Source: Acidobacteriota bacterium (GTDB lineage: Bacteria > Acidobacteriota > Terriglobia > Terriglobales > Acidobacteriaceae). Taken from it: a stretch of 64,000 bases of DNA. The position numbers and the translations under genes are program-made. How positions within the stretch are numbered: position 1 is the stretch's first letter; every line of letters starts with the position of its first letter. Of this stretch, positions 20,730 through 30,808 are shown piece after piece. The stretch spans positions 48,594 through 112,593 of the forward strand of contig JAJXWS010000002.1 of NCBI GenBank assembly GCA_021781495.1, written 5' to 3'. The notes beneath the pieces are model-generated. The model worked only from the letters and a program-made list of their open reading frames with translations, ran no database searches and had not been told where the DNA came from.

Positions 20730-21566
20730 ATGAATCGACCCGCAAGAATTATGGCGCTCGCGGTTGCCTTGGCAGGCATGGTGCTTTCCATGAGCGGGTG
20801 TGACCGCCTTGCAGCCCGAGACCAGCTGAATAAGGGCGTGGAAGCCTACAAGGGTGGCAAGTACGAAGAGGCCATCGGGCACTTCCAGAAGGCCACGCAA
20901 CTGGATCCCACCCTTCCGATGGCGAAGACCTATCTGGCTACAGCGCTGTCCCAGAACATTGTTCCCGGGCTGGATACACCGGAAAATATGAAGACCGCGC
21001 AGCAGGCCATCAGCATCTTTCAGGACGTTCTGGCGAAGGACCCGAACGATGTGAACAGCCTGAAGCAGATTGCGGGAATCTATTTCAATATCAAGAAGCT
21101 GGATGACGCCAAGACCTGGCAGAAGAAGGTTCTCGCAGTGGATCCCAAGGATCCAGAGGCGGCATATACGATCGGCGTGATCGATTGGACCCAGGCCCAC
21201 GAAAACGTGCTTAAGGCGCTGGTGCCCGCTGGCATCAATGACGACGGCGCGGGCAATACAAAGGCTCCGAAGAAGATCATGGACGGCATCAAGGAGCAGA
21301 ATGCTCCCCTGGTCGAAGAGGCGCTTCAGTATCTCAATCAGGCGATTGCCAACCGCCCGAACTACGACGATGCCATGGCCTATCTGAACCTGGTCTATCG
21401 CCGCAAGGCCGATATCGACTTTGGAAACGTGGATGCCGTAAAGGAAGATCTGGCGCAGGCAGAGGATTGGCGTACGAAGGCAATGGGTACCCGCAAGGCC
21501 AACGAAGAGAAGAAGGACAAGGGCCCCGGCGGTATCACCATGGATTCAAGCGGCAACCTGAAGTAA
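20730..21566 (+). CDS. Tetratricopeptide-repeat lipoprotein
   Basis: Lipobox LSMSGC; TPR-like repeats (YKGGKYEEAIGHFQKATQLDPTLPMAKTYLATAL). Confidence 0.82.
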   Translation: MNRPARIMALAVALAGMVLSMSGCDRLAARDQLNKGVEAYKGGKYEEAIGHFQKATQLDPTLPMAKTYLATALSQNIVPGLDTPENMKTAQQAISIFQDVLAKDPNDVNSLKQIAGIYFNIKKLDDAKTWQKKVLAVDPKDPEAAYTIGVIDWTQAHENVLKALVPAGINDDGAGNTKAPKKIMDGIKEQNAPLVEEALQYLNQAIANRPNYDDAMAYLNLVYRRKADIDFGNVDAVKEDLAQAEDWRTKAMGTRKANEEKKDKGPGGITMDSSGNLK

Positions 21567-21592
21567 CTGTCGCAGATTCAGCATTCTTCGTG

Positions 21593-21622
21593 GAACGGCC
21601 TCCGATGTATCGGAGGCCGTTC
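21593..21622 (+). terminator. Stem-loop after TPR gene
   Basis: GAACGGCCTCCGAT-gt-ATCGGAGGCCGTTC, 14-bp perfect stem followed by tactttct. Confidence 0.8.
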
Positions 21623-21851
21623 TACTTTCTGCAGGTCTAGCGGCGGGTGTCCTCCAGCCTGAGACCGCTGGGCAGGCGAGTTGACAGGCAGGCAGCGCAA
21701 GATTACCCCGGCTTTGTGCATGACGGAAGCCTGTGCACGGGATTATGCACGATGATCCGGAGGCTGGATCCAGTGGCTTATGGTGAGCCGAAAGGGAAGC
21801 TGGCCTGAGATGCAGGCCGGGCGCACATTGGATTGTGGGGGAAGAACCAAA

Positions 21852-21876
21852 GGGGCTGGATGGGATATCCAGCCCC
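21852..21876 (-). terminator. Stem-loop downstream of minus-strand PPIase gene
   Basis: GGGGCTGGAT-n5-ATCCAGCCCC; on the minus strand followed by tttggttc. Confidence 0.55.
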
Positions 21877-21942
21877 GAGAAACTCACTCGCTATACAGGC
21901 ACCTGGCTCAAACCGAAGGGGAAACCGATGGGAAGAACGGCG

Positions 21943-23028
21943 CTACTGTGCGCCGTTCTTCAAGATCTGCTCTGCGTAGTAGTTTCGAACTTTGGCCTGA
22001 TCGTGAAGCATTTCAAAGTAGGCGTTCTTGAGCAATTGTGCGTGGCTTTCGCGCAGGAACTGGCGAATAGTCTGCTGCACACGAGGATCATTCAAGGCGC
22101 GCTGGCCGGCAGGCTCGCGCGCAATCACCTTGTAGATTGCATAGCCAACCACCCGGCGGGTCGGGCCGGAAGCGTCATAGATCGGCAGCACATCCGAGAT
22201 ATCGCCGGGCTTCAGCTTGCTGATGGCGTTATAGGCATCCGGGTCGCTGTGGAGAGCGGATTCCGCAACAAAGCCCATGTCGCCGCCGTTTGAGGCGTTG
22301 CTGGGATTCTCAGAGAAGCTCATGGCCACGGCGCCGAAGTCCTCGCCGCTCTCAAGCCGGTTGTGGAGGGCCTGGATCTTCTTGCGCGCATCGGCATCGC
22401 CTGAGGCCTTGTTGTTCTGCAGGTTGCCGGTCTGCTGCGCGGGCGCTGTGGTAACAACAATCTGGGCCAGATGGTACATCGGCTCAATCAGGTTGAACTC
22501 AGCCTTGTGTGCCGAATAGTAGCTGGCGATATCGGCATCCGTGATGTTGATCTTGGATTCGATTTCCTTGTTCAGCAGCTTTTCCTTGGTGAGCGAACGG
22601 CGAAGATCGCGCTTGAGATCGTCCAGAGTGATATTGCGCTGCTTCAGCTGGCGATCGAACTCCTCCTCGGTGAAGGGCGCCTTCATTTCCGTGAGCTTGG
22701 CGTTCACGTCCTCATCGCTTGCTGCCAGATTGAGCTTGGCTGCGCGCTGTTGCAGGATCTCGTCTTCAATCATCTGGTGAAGGATGTTGAGGCGAACGAT
22801 GTCAGCCTGCTCGGCAGACGGTGCCTGCGGGCTCTGCCCCATGCTGGTCAAATAGTCCTGGTAGGACTTTTCCATCTCGGAGCGCATGATCTCCTTGCCG
22901 TTGACCGTTGCCATCACATCTGGCGAAGAGCCACGATGGCAGCCGGCCACAGCGGCCAGGAGCAAGCCACAAGAACATGCAAATACAGCAAAACGGCGGC
23001 GCGGGTGGAATAAAGCTTGAACTTGCAA
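21943..23028 (-). CDS. SurA/PpiC-type peptidylprolyl isomerase lipoprotein
   Basis: Lipobox AAVAGC; SurA_N-like helices (QADIVRLNILHQMIEDEILQQRAAKL); parvulin domain. Confidence 0.85.
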   Translation of the reverse strand: MQVQALFHPRRRFAVFACSCGLLLAAVAGCHRGSSPDVMATVNGKEIMRSEMEKSYQDYLTSMGQSPQAPSAEQADIVRLNILHQMIEDEILQQRAAKLNLAASDEDVNAKLTEMKAPFTEEEFDRQLKQRNITLDDLKRDLRRSLTKEKLLNKEIESKINITDADIASYYSAHKAEFNLIEPMYHLAQIVVTTAPAQQTGNLQNNKASGDADARKKIQALHNRLESGEDFGAVAMSFSENPSNASNGGDMGFVAESALHSDPDAYNAISKLKPGDISDVLPIYDASGPTRRVVGYAIYKVIAREPAGQRALNDPRVQQTIRQFLRESHAQLLKNAYFEMLHDQAKVRNYYAEQILKNGAQ

Positions 23029-23169
23029 CCTGTTATCTCCTGAGGAGCCGGGGCCCCGGCATCTCAGGATAAATCCTCAGGCCGGGGCGGCGATACGGCA
23101 TCCGGGCGTTCCGAAACATTCCTGCGTTGCCGGCTTCCAAAAGGAAACTTGTACAGCGAGTTGCGGGCT

Positions 23170-24108
23170 CTAGCGGCCCGCTCCCTCGGCTTGCGCGGGG
23201 GGCTGTGGCGCAGCGGGAGGCTCCTCGCCCGCAGCCCGCAAGGCACGGTCGATCACCATCCAAACCTGCGGCTCGGGAATGGCGCCATTGATGCGCTCGC
23301 CGTTGACAAAGAGCGCCGGGGTTCCATCGATACCAAGGGCATCTGCCTCCCGGGCAGAGGCCTGCACCTGCGTCTCGTCCTGCTTGGCAATGCAGGCATC
23401 CAGCTTGGCGCCGTCGACCTTCGCGGTGGCTCCGTGCTCCTTCGCAATGCGGTCCAGGGCGGCAAAGCTCTTGGCGAGGTTGCGATCGGGGCCGTTAATC
23501 TCCTGGCCATGCGCGTGGAGGTAGTCCACGTACGCCCAATAGGCATCCGGGCTTTGCGCAGCCAGGCAGTTGGCGTCCACGGCCGCGTGCATGGCCCACG
23601 GATGGATGGCGGTCAGCGGGTCGTCCTTGTAGATGAAGCGGACCTTGTCCTTATAGCGCTCCATCGTGGAGGGAAAGAGCGTCTCATGCATCCGCGCGCA
23701 GAAGGGGCACTCCAGGTCATCGAAGTTGATGATGGTGACCTTGGCGGCCGGGTTGCCGCGAATGGGGCGGCCGGCGACGTCGATGTTGAAGGCAGGGTCC
23801 TTGGTCAGGTCAAAGGTATCCAGGCGCGCCAATGTCTTGCCGTCAGTCGAGAGGAGAAAATCCACCTGAGTGGAGTGCGAGCCGCGAGAGATCGTGATGG
23901 GCAGGGTTTCATAGCCGGGAATCTGGCTGGGCTTCCGCACGCCGACGGCTACGTTGTAGTCCTGCGGTACGTTGAACCGGGAGCGAACCATGACCTCAAT
24001 GCGCCGATTCTGCGCCAGGTCCTGGGAACTTTGCGATGCGGGCTGAGCTTTGCACCCAACGGTAAGGCTGAGCGCCAGCAGTCCTGCCAAAAAATGGAGA
24101 CGTGACAA
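23170..24108 (-). CDS. DsbA-family thioredoxin-fold lipoprotein
   Basis: Lipobox LTVGC; NFDDLECPFCARMHETLFP (CPFC active site); IDGTPALFVNGERINGA. Confidence 0.87.
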   Translation of the reverse strand: MSRLHFLAGLLALSLTVGCKAQPASQSSQDLAQNRRIEVMVRSRFNVPQDYNVAVGVRKPSQIPGYETLPITISRGSHSTQVDFLLSTDGKTLARLDTFDLTKDPAFNIDVAGRPIRGNPAAKVTIINFDDLECPFCARMHETLFPSTMERYKDKVRFIYKDDPLTAIHPWAMHAAVDANCLAAQSPDAYWAYVDYLHAHGQEINGPDRNLAKSFAALDRIAKEHGATAKVDGAKLDACIAKQDETQVQASAREADALGIDGTPALFVNGERINGAIPEPQVWMVIDRALRAAGEEPPAAPQPPAQAEGAGR

Positions 24109-24219
24109 GTAAAAACCCTCTTAGGAAAAGGATACCGCAATGCGCAGCGGAATTTGCCCGGCCCGGAGCCGCCTGCAAGTCTGTTGAGTGGACGCGGCAG
24201 GACCGGAAAGGCAATCCGG

Positions 24220-26703
24220 CTAGTAGGCGGGAGGCAGCGAGGGGTCGCGGAACACGGTGTTCGAGCGGCGAATATCGCCGACCGATCCGAAGTTGGCCAG
24301 GGTAAAGCTATAGAGGTACTGGGTTTCGTCGCGAACTGAGCCGAGGGCGAATCGCCGGTAGCCGACTGTCAGGCCGCAGCAGTCCCAGTTGTAGATGGCC
24401 TGAACGCCGGCGTACTGCAGAGCGCCGTGCACAAAGTCGTATCCGCTGTTGACGGCCAGGTTGAAGCCGGTACCGTTGGGCTTGCCGATCTGCAGAAACG
24501 GCTCCAACTGCTGGCTCTGGATGGTGGAGGCCGAGCTGCCCTTCTCGTCCACGGCGTTGAGCAGGGCATGGCCGACGCCAATGGTGGTGGGTCCCCAGCT
24601 GTATCCGGCGTAGAGGTTGTTGGCTCCCAGGCGACCGCCGCGGGGGTCGTAGTCCATATCCCACTCAAGGCGCAGGTTGTCGATGGCCTCAAAGCGCAGG
24701 CGGGAGACGATGGGAGTCAGGTTGCGCGGGCCGGTGAGGAAGGCGACGCCGCTGAGGTCGAGCGTGGGATCAAAGACGTTACGACGGTTGGAGATGACGG
24801 CGCCGCCAAGAGTGGGATCGAGGAAGTACTTCTGCTCGATCTGCCAGCTGGCCCACTCGCGGGGCGCGGCAGAGCAGTTTGCCGACTGGCCATCGCTGGC
24901 TGGCGGGCAGGGGCGTTCCTTGATCGGCCGCAAGTAGAAGCGCTGGGTGAGCGAGAATCCGACTTCGTTGGTATCGGTGGCAATGTCGGACGTGTCGATG
25001 AGGAGCACGTTGCGCGCTTTGTCTCCGATGCCGCCGACAAAGCGGTAGGTAAATTCCGGCTCGATGATGTGCCGGAGGCGGCGATTGAAGCGCGTGAGCG
25101 TGAAGTCGCGCACGAGGGCCGGCGGGCGCAGATCGACAGATGCCTCGACGTCGGTGCGGCTCAAGGGGTCGTGGCTCAGGGTCGGGATGCCGTCACGGAC
25201 GCCGGTCAGGTCGGGAATCTGGCTGCCGGTGTAGAGCGTGCCGCGCAGCGCGAACTCGGGGGTCAGGCTCCAGTCATGCCCGACGAGCGGAAGAGAGAGA
25301 TGCGGGTAAAGGTCGAATCGGCCCACGTTGCGCGCATGAAATCGCGATTCCGAGCGGCTGAGGTGGCCGATGGAGGAGCCCATGCCCCAGTAGAGCGGAC
25401 CGGAGCCCAGCGGACGATCGAGCACATCGTAGCGGAGGTCCGGGAGATGCAGGATGCGGACTTCGTCGCCGGGAGTGGAGCTGGCAAAGGCCTGTACGCG
25501 TCCCAGGTAGGCGGAAGGCATAAGACCGTTGCGGTGATGCGTGGCGGAGATGGTGCTTTGCACCTCAGAGGAGACCGCCAGAGCGTAGTTGTCGTTAAAG
25601 ACGAGCTTGTAGACGTAGCTGGAGAGGTATTCGGCATCGACGGCGACGCGCGTCTCGGGCGAGAGATCGAGCCTGCCCTGCGCGACCATGTCGAGGCCGC
25701 CCTGGTTCACGGTGCCAGTCGCGGGCGGGTCGGCTGGAGCGCCACGGTCGAGCAGCGCGTTCCAGCGGACGTTCAGGTAGTCCCTGCCCGGCCCTTTGTA
25801 ACGGAAGTCGCCGTTGGGGGCAAAGCCGCGCTTGGAGTAGAACTCGGTGCCGATGACCATGTCCATGCTGCGGTTGAGCACCAGATAGACCTGCTCGCCC
25901 AGGATGAGCCCCTTGATGGTGGAGTTGCTGACGACGGGAATGAGCAGGCCGCTTTCGCGCCCGGTTGCGTCGACGGGGTGCCGCAGATAGGGCAGGTAGA
26001 AGATGGGAATGCCGAGGAGCTTGAAGTAGGTGTTCGACGTGGAGGCTCGCCCGTTGGCAACGTTGATGGCGTGGGAGATCAGCTGCCAGTCGGGATGAGG
26101 CAGGCGGCAGTTGGTCATGCTGCCGTCGATAACGCGATAGCTGCCTTCGCCGGTCTGCAGGACGACACGACCGGAGAAGAGAAATGGGTTGGGCGTGGAG
26201 TAAACCAGGTTGCGGCCGGCGCGACGCACGCCAAGAGAGCCATTCACGTTGAAGAAGCGCGCGGTGTGCATGTTCAGGCGCATCTCGCCGCGGGAGGCCT
26301 CGATATTGGCATCCTCGGGGCCGCCGGAGACCTGCAGATTGCCGGTGGCCTCCAGTTCGGATGTGGACTGGTGGTAGACGACCTTATCGGCGCGGAGGGT
26401 GTAGTTGCGATAGTGGACGACCACGCCGCCGCTGAGGGTCCACGTGTCTCCAACGCGGGATTGTTGCGCGGCCTCCCAGCGAACTGGGACGCCGGTGGAG
26501 GGTTCGGGCTCAGGCTGCGCGACGGGCAGAACTTCCTGGCCGGGATCTTCGGGGAGCTGCGTGTTGGAATTGTCGACAACGACGACTGCCGCGGCAGAGA
26601 CAGGCTTTGCCGCGGGGGGTAGCGCATTGGTTAACACCTGAGCTGCAAGTTGCAGCTGACAGAGGACCAACACCGTGATAAACACGAAATTACGAGGACG
26701 CAT
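24220..26703 (-). CDS. lptD: LPS-assembly protein LptD (OstA)
   Basis: OstA-like N-terminal domain, long beta-barrel, conserved TNCRLPHPDW and WDCCG cysteines; ATG at 26703 with signal peptide (tracked ORF extends to 26823). Confidence 0.88.
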   Translation of the reverse strand: MRPRNFVFITVLVLCQLQLAAQVLTNALPPAAKPVSAAAVVVVDNSNTQLPEDPGQEVLPVAQPEPEPSTGVPVRWEAAQQSRVGDTWTLSGGVVVHYRNYTLRADKVVYHQSTSELEATGNLQVSGGPEDANIEASRGEMRLNMHTARFFNVNGSLGVRRAGRNLVYSTPNPFLFSGRVVLQTGEGSYRVIDGSMTNCRLPHPDWQLISHAINVANGRASTSNTYFKLLGIPIFYLPYLRHPVDATGRESGLLIPVVSNSTIKGLILGEQVYLVLNRSMDMVIGTEFYSKRGFAPNGDFRYKGPGRDYLNVRWNALLDRGAPADPPATGTVNQGGLDMVAQGRLDLSPETRVAVDAEYLSSYVYKLVFNDNYALAVSSEVQSTISATHHRNGLMPSAYLGRVQAFASSTPGDEVRILHLPDLRYDVLDRPLGSGPLYWGMGSSIGHLSRSESRFHARNVGRFDLYPHLSLPLVGHDWSLTPEFALRGTLYTGSQIPDLTGVRDGIPTLSHDPLSRTDVEASVDLRPPALVRDFTLTRFNRRLRHIIEPEFTYRFVGGIGDKARNVLLIDTSDIATDTNEVGFSLTQRFYLRPIKERPCPPASDGQSANCSAAPREWASWQIEQKYFLDPTLGGAVISNRRNVFDPTLDLSGVAFLTGPRNLTPIVSRLRFEAIDNLRLEWDMDYDPRGGRLGANNLYAGYSWGPTTIGVGHALLNAVDEKGSSASTIQSQQLEPFLQIGKPNGTGFNLAVNSGYDFVHGALQYAGVQAIYNWDCCGLTVGYRRFALGSVRDETQYLYSFTLANFGSVGDIRRSNTVFRDPSLPPAY

Positions 26704-26966
26704 CCCAGGACCAAGGCCAGCATAGCAAACGCGGGCCATGTTGCATGGGACGTGTACCACGCGGCTCTGGCAGCAGGAAAATCCGGACACGCCCGGCGGT
26801 AAGAGCAGTTGGCTACCGGACAAACCTGCATGTTCTCGCGCAACCTCCTGGCTCTTCTTGTTGAGAGCTTTGTCTGTAACGGCCGGGTGAGGGCGTTGCG
26901 GACCTGAACAGCAGTTCCGGGTTTGCCGAAGAATCCAGGAACGGCGTCAGAAGGGAAAGTGGAGAT

Positions 26967-28283
26967 TTGAGCACACTGGTAAGCCAGCCCGTATCCGAAC
27001 CGTCGTGGAAACAGGAAGTGAATCGTCGTCTTGCGGCGCACAAGAACCGCAAGGGGCTGTCTGTTGTGGATCAGACCTCGCGAGATGCGACGCAGGGCGC
27101 GGTGAACAGCCGAGCCGCGGCGGCGGCTGCGCGGGTGGCGGCGCGTTACGCCAAGGCGCCGAGCTATAGCGAGATGCAGGCCGCGGAGGCCATGGCTGCT
27201 CTGCGCGCGGCAGAGGCGGCAACCCGAGTTGCGCTGGAAGCACAGGCTACCGCGCAGATGATGCTTGCGAATCTGGAAGTCGCCGAAGCCTCGATGGCGG
27301 AAGTGCGGATGCCTGCGCAGGAAGAAGCCGTTGCGGCCAGTCCGGCGGCGGAGAGCCCGGCCGTCCGCGCGTGGGAGGCGGATGTAGCCACAGTGCCGGT
27401 TGTTTCCGTTGCGGGGCAGCCGCTGGAGATTCGCTGGGAGCCGGACATGCCGGCGCTGCCGTCCGGTCCGCCGCAGACGACGAGCGAGCATACGGCAGAG
27501 AATTTTGAGGAATCGGAAGAGACCTTCTGGGGTTCGGGGACTTTGAGCGCCGCCGAGCAGGCCGAGCATGCGATTGAGCCGGTGGAGCCGGCCCAGCCCA
27601 TCCATGCCAACCTGATTGAGTTTCCGCGCGAGCTGGTGGCCACGCGGCGGGTGCGTCCGCGGGTGAGCGGGCACCAGCAGGAAGCGGGCGATCTGTTTGG
27701 GCAGTTGAGCATCTTTGAGGTGGATCCCAGCACGATCTCCACCGAGCCCGCGGCCGTGACTGTGGAGACGGCGGCTCCGGCAGAGCCGTGGAGCGCGCCG
27801 GAGTGGTCGAGCATCGAGCTGGGGGAAGAGCCGGAGACGGCGGCACAGGCGGAGCCGGTTGCCGTGGCACGCGCGCTGAACCCGGCGTCGTACTCGCGGC
27901 GGCTTTTGGCCGGCGTGGTGGACGGAGCGCTGATTCTGGGCACAGTGTGCGTGGCGGCGGCGGTGTATGCGCACCAGATGCAGAGCGCGCCCTCAATGAA
28001 GAGCGCGGAGCTGGGCGCGGCGGTGGCGCTGCTGGTGATGGGCAGCCTGTACCAGGCGCTGTTTCTGACGCTGGCGAAGGCAACGCCGGGCATGATGTAT
28101 GCCGAGATTTCGCTGTGCACGTTTGAGGATGAGATGCCGACGGCCGCGCAGTTGCGCGGGCGCCTGTTTGCGCTGCTGCTTTCGCTGCTGCCGGTGGGTC
28201 TGGGCGTGGTGTGGGCGGTGTTTGACGACGACAATCTGAGCTGGCATGACCGGCTCTCGCAGACGTATCAGCGGCACGAATAA
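26967..28283 (+). CDS. RDD-family membrane protein with long Ala/Glu-rich N-terminal region
   Basis: RRLLAGVVDGALILG ... KATPGMMYAEI ... GRLFALLLSLLPVGLGVVWAVFDDDNLSWHDRLSQT. Confidence 0.85.
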   Translation: MSTLVSQPVSEPSWKQEVNRRLAAHKNRKGLSVVDQTSRDATQGAVNSRAAAAAARVAARYAKAPSYSEMQAAEAMAALRAAEAATRVALEAQATAQMMLANLEVAEASMAEVRMPAQEEAVAASPAAESPAVRAWEADVATVPVVSVAGQPLEIRWEPDMPALPSGPPQTTSEHTAENFEESEETFWGSGTLSAAEQAEHAIEPVEPAQPIHANLIEFPRELVATRRVRPRVSGHQQEAGDLFGQLSIFEVDPSTISTEPAAVTVETAAPAEPWSAPEWSSIELGEEPETAAQAEPVAVARALNPASYSRRLLAGVVDGALILGTVCVAAAVYAHQMQSAPSMKSAELGAAVALLVMGSLYQALFLTLAKATPGMMYAEISLCTFEDEMPTAAQLRGRLFALLLSLLPVGLGVVWAVFDDDNLSWHDRLSQTYQRHE

Positions 28284-28321
28284 AGAAGTTTGCGCGGAAC
28301 GATAGACGTTGATTTAAAGGG

Positions 28322-28354
28322 AAAAGCCCCGGGGCGAATGGCTCCGGGGCTTTT
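28322..28354. terminator. Bidirectional terminator between convergent genes
   Basis: AAAAGCCCCGG-n11-CCGGGGCTTTT, 11-bp perfect stem with T tails on both strands. Confidence 0.85.
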
Positions 28355-28371
28355 GCTTTGCGCGGAACGAA

Positions 28372-29271
28372 TTACCAGGTGAGAGCGCGGAGAGCGCTGA
28401 CGCCGGCTCCGAGGAGAGCGGTTTCGTCGTTGGGCGGCAGGACCTCAAGCGAGTAGCTGAGGAGCGGGCTCATCTTGACCATGGTTTCAAGGTGGGCGCG
28501 CAGGACGGGGAGATCGAGGAAGCCGACGTTGTGGCCGGTGAAGTAGAAGCGTCCCGGGCCGGCGAGGTGGATGAAGGATGCTGTGCCGGCGGCCAGGGCG
28601 CGGTGCCAGAGATCGACGAACTCGCGGCAGCGCTCGTCGCCTTTTTTGGCGAGGGCGAAGACCTCTTCCGGTTCGAGATCGAGGAAGCGCAGGCGCATGG
28701 CGCGGTAGCCCATGATGCCCTCCAGGTGGCCGACCCCGCCGCAACCGCAGTAGCGCTCTTTGGGGTCGAGCGTGACGGTGATGTGGCCGCCCTCCCAGAC
28801 GCCTTCGACGTAGGGCCAGCGGCCGTAGCCGATGCCGTTGCCGATGGTCCAGACGCGGGTGAGGCGGTCGAGCTGTCCGCGGGTGGCGGCGACGCCGGCG
28901 GCGATTGCGTCGGCGTCATTGGAGATGTGGACGGGGGACTTGATGCCTTTTTCTGCAAGCACGCGGGTGAGTTCCTCGGCCATGCGCATGCCCTTGATCT
29001 GCGCCAGATTGGGCGAGTCCTCGACGACGCCGTGGCGGATGATGCCGGGGACGGCGACACCGATGGCGTCGACGGGAGTCTGGGATTGCGCGATCAGCTC
29101 TGCGATTTGCTCGGCCAGCTTTTCGACGATTTCGCCGCCGGGAATGGCGACGAGTGCGTCGAGCTCGTCGGAGTCTGCGGGATAGCGCAGCTGGGGGCCG
29201 ACCAGTTTTTGATCTTCGAGCCTGCCGGCCACAATGTGCTCGGTCATCACAACGCCGATGGCGGTGGTCAT
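28372..29271 (-). CDS. ROK-family sugar kinase-like protein
   Basis: GVAVPGIIRHGVVEDSPNL; ISNDADAIAAGVAATRG; CGCGGVGHLEG at zinc-motif position. Confidence 0.82.
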   Translation of the reverse strand: MTTAIGVVMTEHIVAGRLEDQKLVGPQLRYPADSDELDALVAIPGGEIVEKLAEQIAELIAQSQTPVDAIGVAVPGIIRHGVVEDSPNLAQIKGMRMAEELTRVLAEKGIKSPVHISNDADAIAAGVAATRGQLDRLTRVWTIGNGIGYGRWPYVEGVWEGGHITVTLDPKERYCGCGGVGHLEGIMGYRAMRLRFLDLEPEEVFALAKKGDERCREFVDLWHRALAAGTASFIHLAGPGRFYFTGHNVGFLDLPVLRAHLETMVKMSPLLSYSLEVLPPNDETALLGAGVSALRALTW

Positions 29272-29401
29272 TGCTTGCTCCTGTGTGGAACCGGAGCAGA
29301 AGGCTCAGCAGCTGCCGGAGTCGTTCCGCTCCCTGCTTTGCGGCGGCGGCCGGTGCGGATCGAATGGTGGCGATGCCGCTTGCCGGACCGCGTGCCGCGG
29401 G

Positions 29402-30808
29402 TTACTCCGCCTGGTAACGATGCAGGCGGCCCAGGCCGTTGAATGCGGCGACCTTGTAGCACTCGGCCAGGGTGGGATAGTTGAAGACGGTATCGATGAA
29501 GTAGTCGATGGTGCCGCCGAGGGTCATGACGACCTGGCCGATGTGGACCAGTTCGGCTGCGCCTTCGCCGATGATGTGCACGCCGAGCACCTTGCGGGTG
29601 TCGCGGTGAAAGATGAGTTTGAGGCGGCCGGTGGTGTCGCCACGAATCTGGCCGCGCGCGGTTTCGCGGTAGTAGGCCATGCCGACTTCATAGGGCACGT
29701 CCTCGTCGGTGAGCTGCTCCTCGGTTTTGCCGATGAAGCTGATCTCAGGAATGGTGTAGATGCCGTAGGGGTAGAAGCTGGGGTTGGACGTGGTGGCGCG
29801 GTCGTCAAAGGCGCGGGCGGAGGCGATGCGGCCCTGCTCCATGGAGACCGAGGCGAGCGAGGGAAAGCCGACGATGTCTCCGACGGCGAAGATATGCGGC
29901 ACCTGGGTCTGGTAGTGCTCGTCGACGGGGATGCGGCCGCGGTTGTCGGCCTGCAGGCCGGCGGCGGGCAGGTTGAGGTCGTCCACGTTGCCCTGGCGGC
30001 CGACGGCGTAGAGCAGGGCATCGCCGGAGACGCGTTTTTTGCTTTCAAGGTTGGCAACGACGCCGCCGTCGGGGAGCTCTTCGACGCTCTCCACCTCTTC
30101 GCCGAGGCGGAGGGTGACGCGGCTGTCGCGGAGGTGATAGCTGAGCGCTTCGACAATCTCCTGGTCAGCAAACTCGAGGAGCTTGGCGCGCTTTTCAATG
30201 AGGGTGACGCGGACGCCGAGGATGGCGAACATGCAGGTGTATTCGACGCCGATGACGCCGCCGCCGACGACGATGAGGGAGCGCGGGAGCGTGGGCAGGT
30301 CGAGGATCTGATCGCTGTTGACGATGGTGCGGCCGTTGATGGGGACCTTTGGCGAGGAGGCGGGCCGGGTGCCGACGGCGATGATGATGCGATCGGAGGC
30401 GAGAGTGGTGTCGGCCTGCGGCCCCTCGACGCGGATCTGGTTGGGGCTCTCAAAGCGCGCGATGCCATGGATCACGTCGATGCCGTTGCGCGAGAGCTGC
30501 GCCTCGGTGACGTCCACCTCGGTTTTGACCACGCCCTGCACGCGGAAGGCGAGGTCGGCCATGGTGATCTTTTCCTTGACCCGGTAATTCATTCCGTAGA
30601 TGGAGCGGTAGTTGTAGCCGGAGAGATGCATGACGGCTTCGCGCATGGTTTTGGACGGAATGGTGCCGGTGTTGATGCAGACGCCGCCGACGACGGTGCG
30701 GGCTTCGACCACGGCAACGCGTTTTTTCATTTTGGCGGCGGCAACCGCGGCACGTTGTCCGGAGGGTCCGGAACCAATGACGATGAGATCGTACTGAACG
30801 GCGCTCAT
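29402..30808 (-). CDS. sthA: Si-specific NAD(P)+ transhydrogenase (soluble pyridine nucleotide transhydrogenase)
   Basis: YDLIVIGSGPSGQRAAVAAAKMKKRVAVVE; GGVCINTGTIPSKTMREAV (disulfide Cys replaced as in SthA); ATG at 30808. Confidence 0.9.
   Translation of the reverse strand: MSAVQYDLIVIGSGPSGQRAAVAAAKMKKRVAVVEARTVVGGVCINTGTIPSKTMREAVMHLSGYNYRSIYGMNYRVKEKITMADLAFRVQGVVKTEVDVTEAQLSRNGIDVIHGIARFESPNQIRVEGPQADTTLASDRIIIAVGTRPASSPKVPINGRTIVNSDQILDLPTLPRSLIVVGGGVIGVEYTCMFAILGVRVTLIEKRAKLLEFADQEIVEALSYHLRDSRVTLRLGEEVESVEELPDGGVVANLESKKRVSGDALLYAVGRQGNVDDLNLPAAGLQADNRGRIPVDEHYQTQVPHIFAVGDIVGFPSLASVSMEQGRIASARAFDDRATTSNPSFYPYGIYTIPEISFIGKTEEQLTDEDVPYEVGMAYYRETARGQIRGDTTGRLKLIFHRDTRKVLGVHIIGEGAAELVHIGQVVMTLGGTIDYFIDTVFNYPTLAECYKVAAFNGLGRLHRYQAE

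Noticed and set aside
24427-26622. 731-aa plus-strand ORF
   Set aside because: Antisense to lptD, which has clear family motifs.
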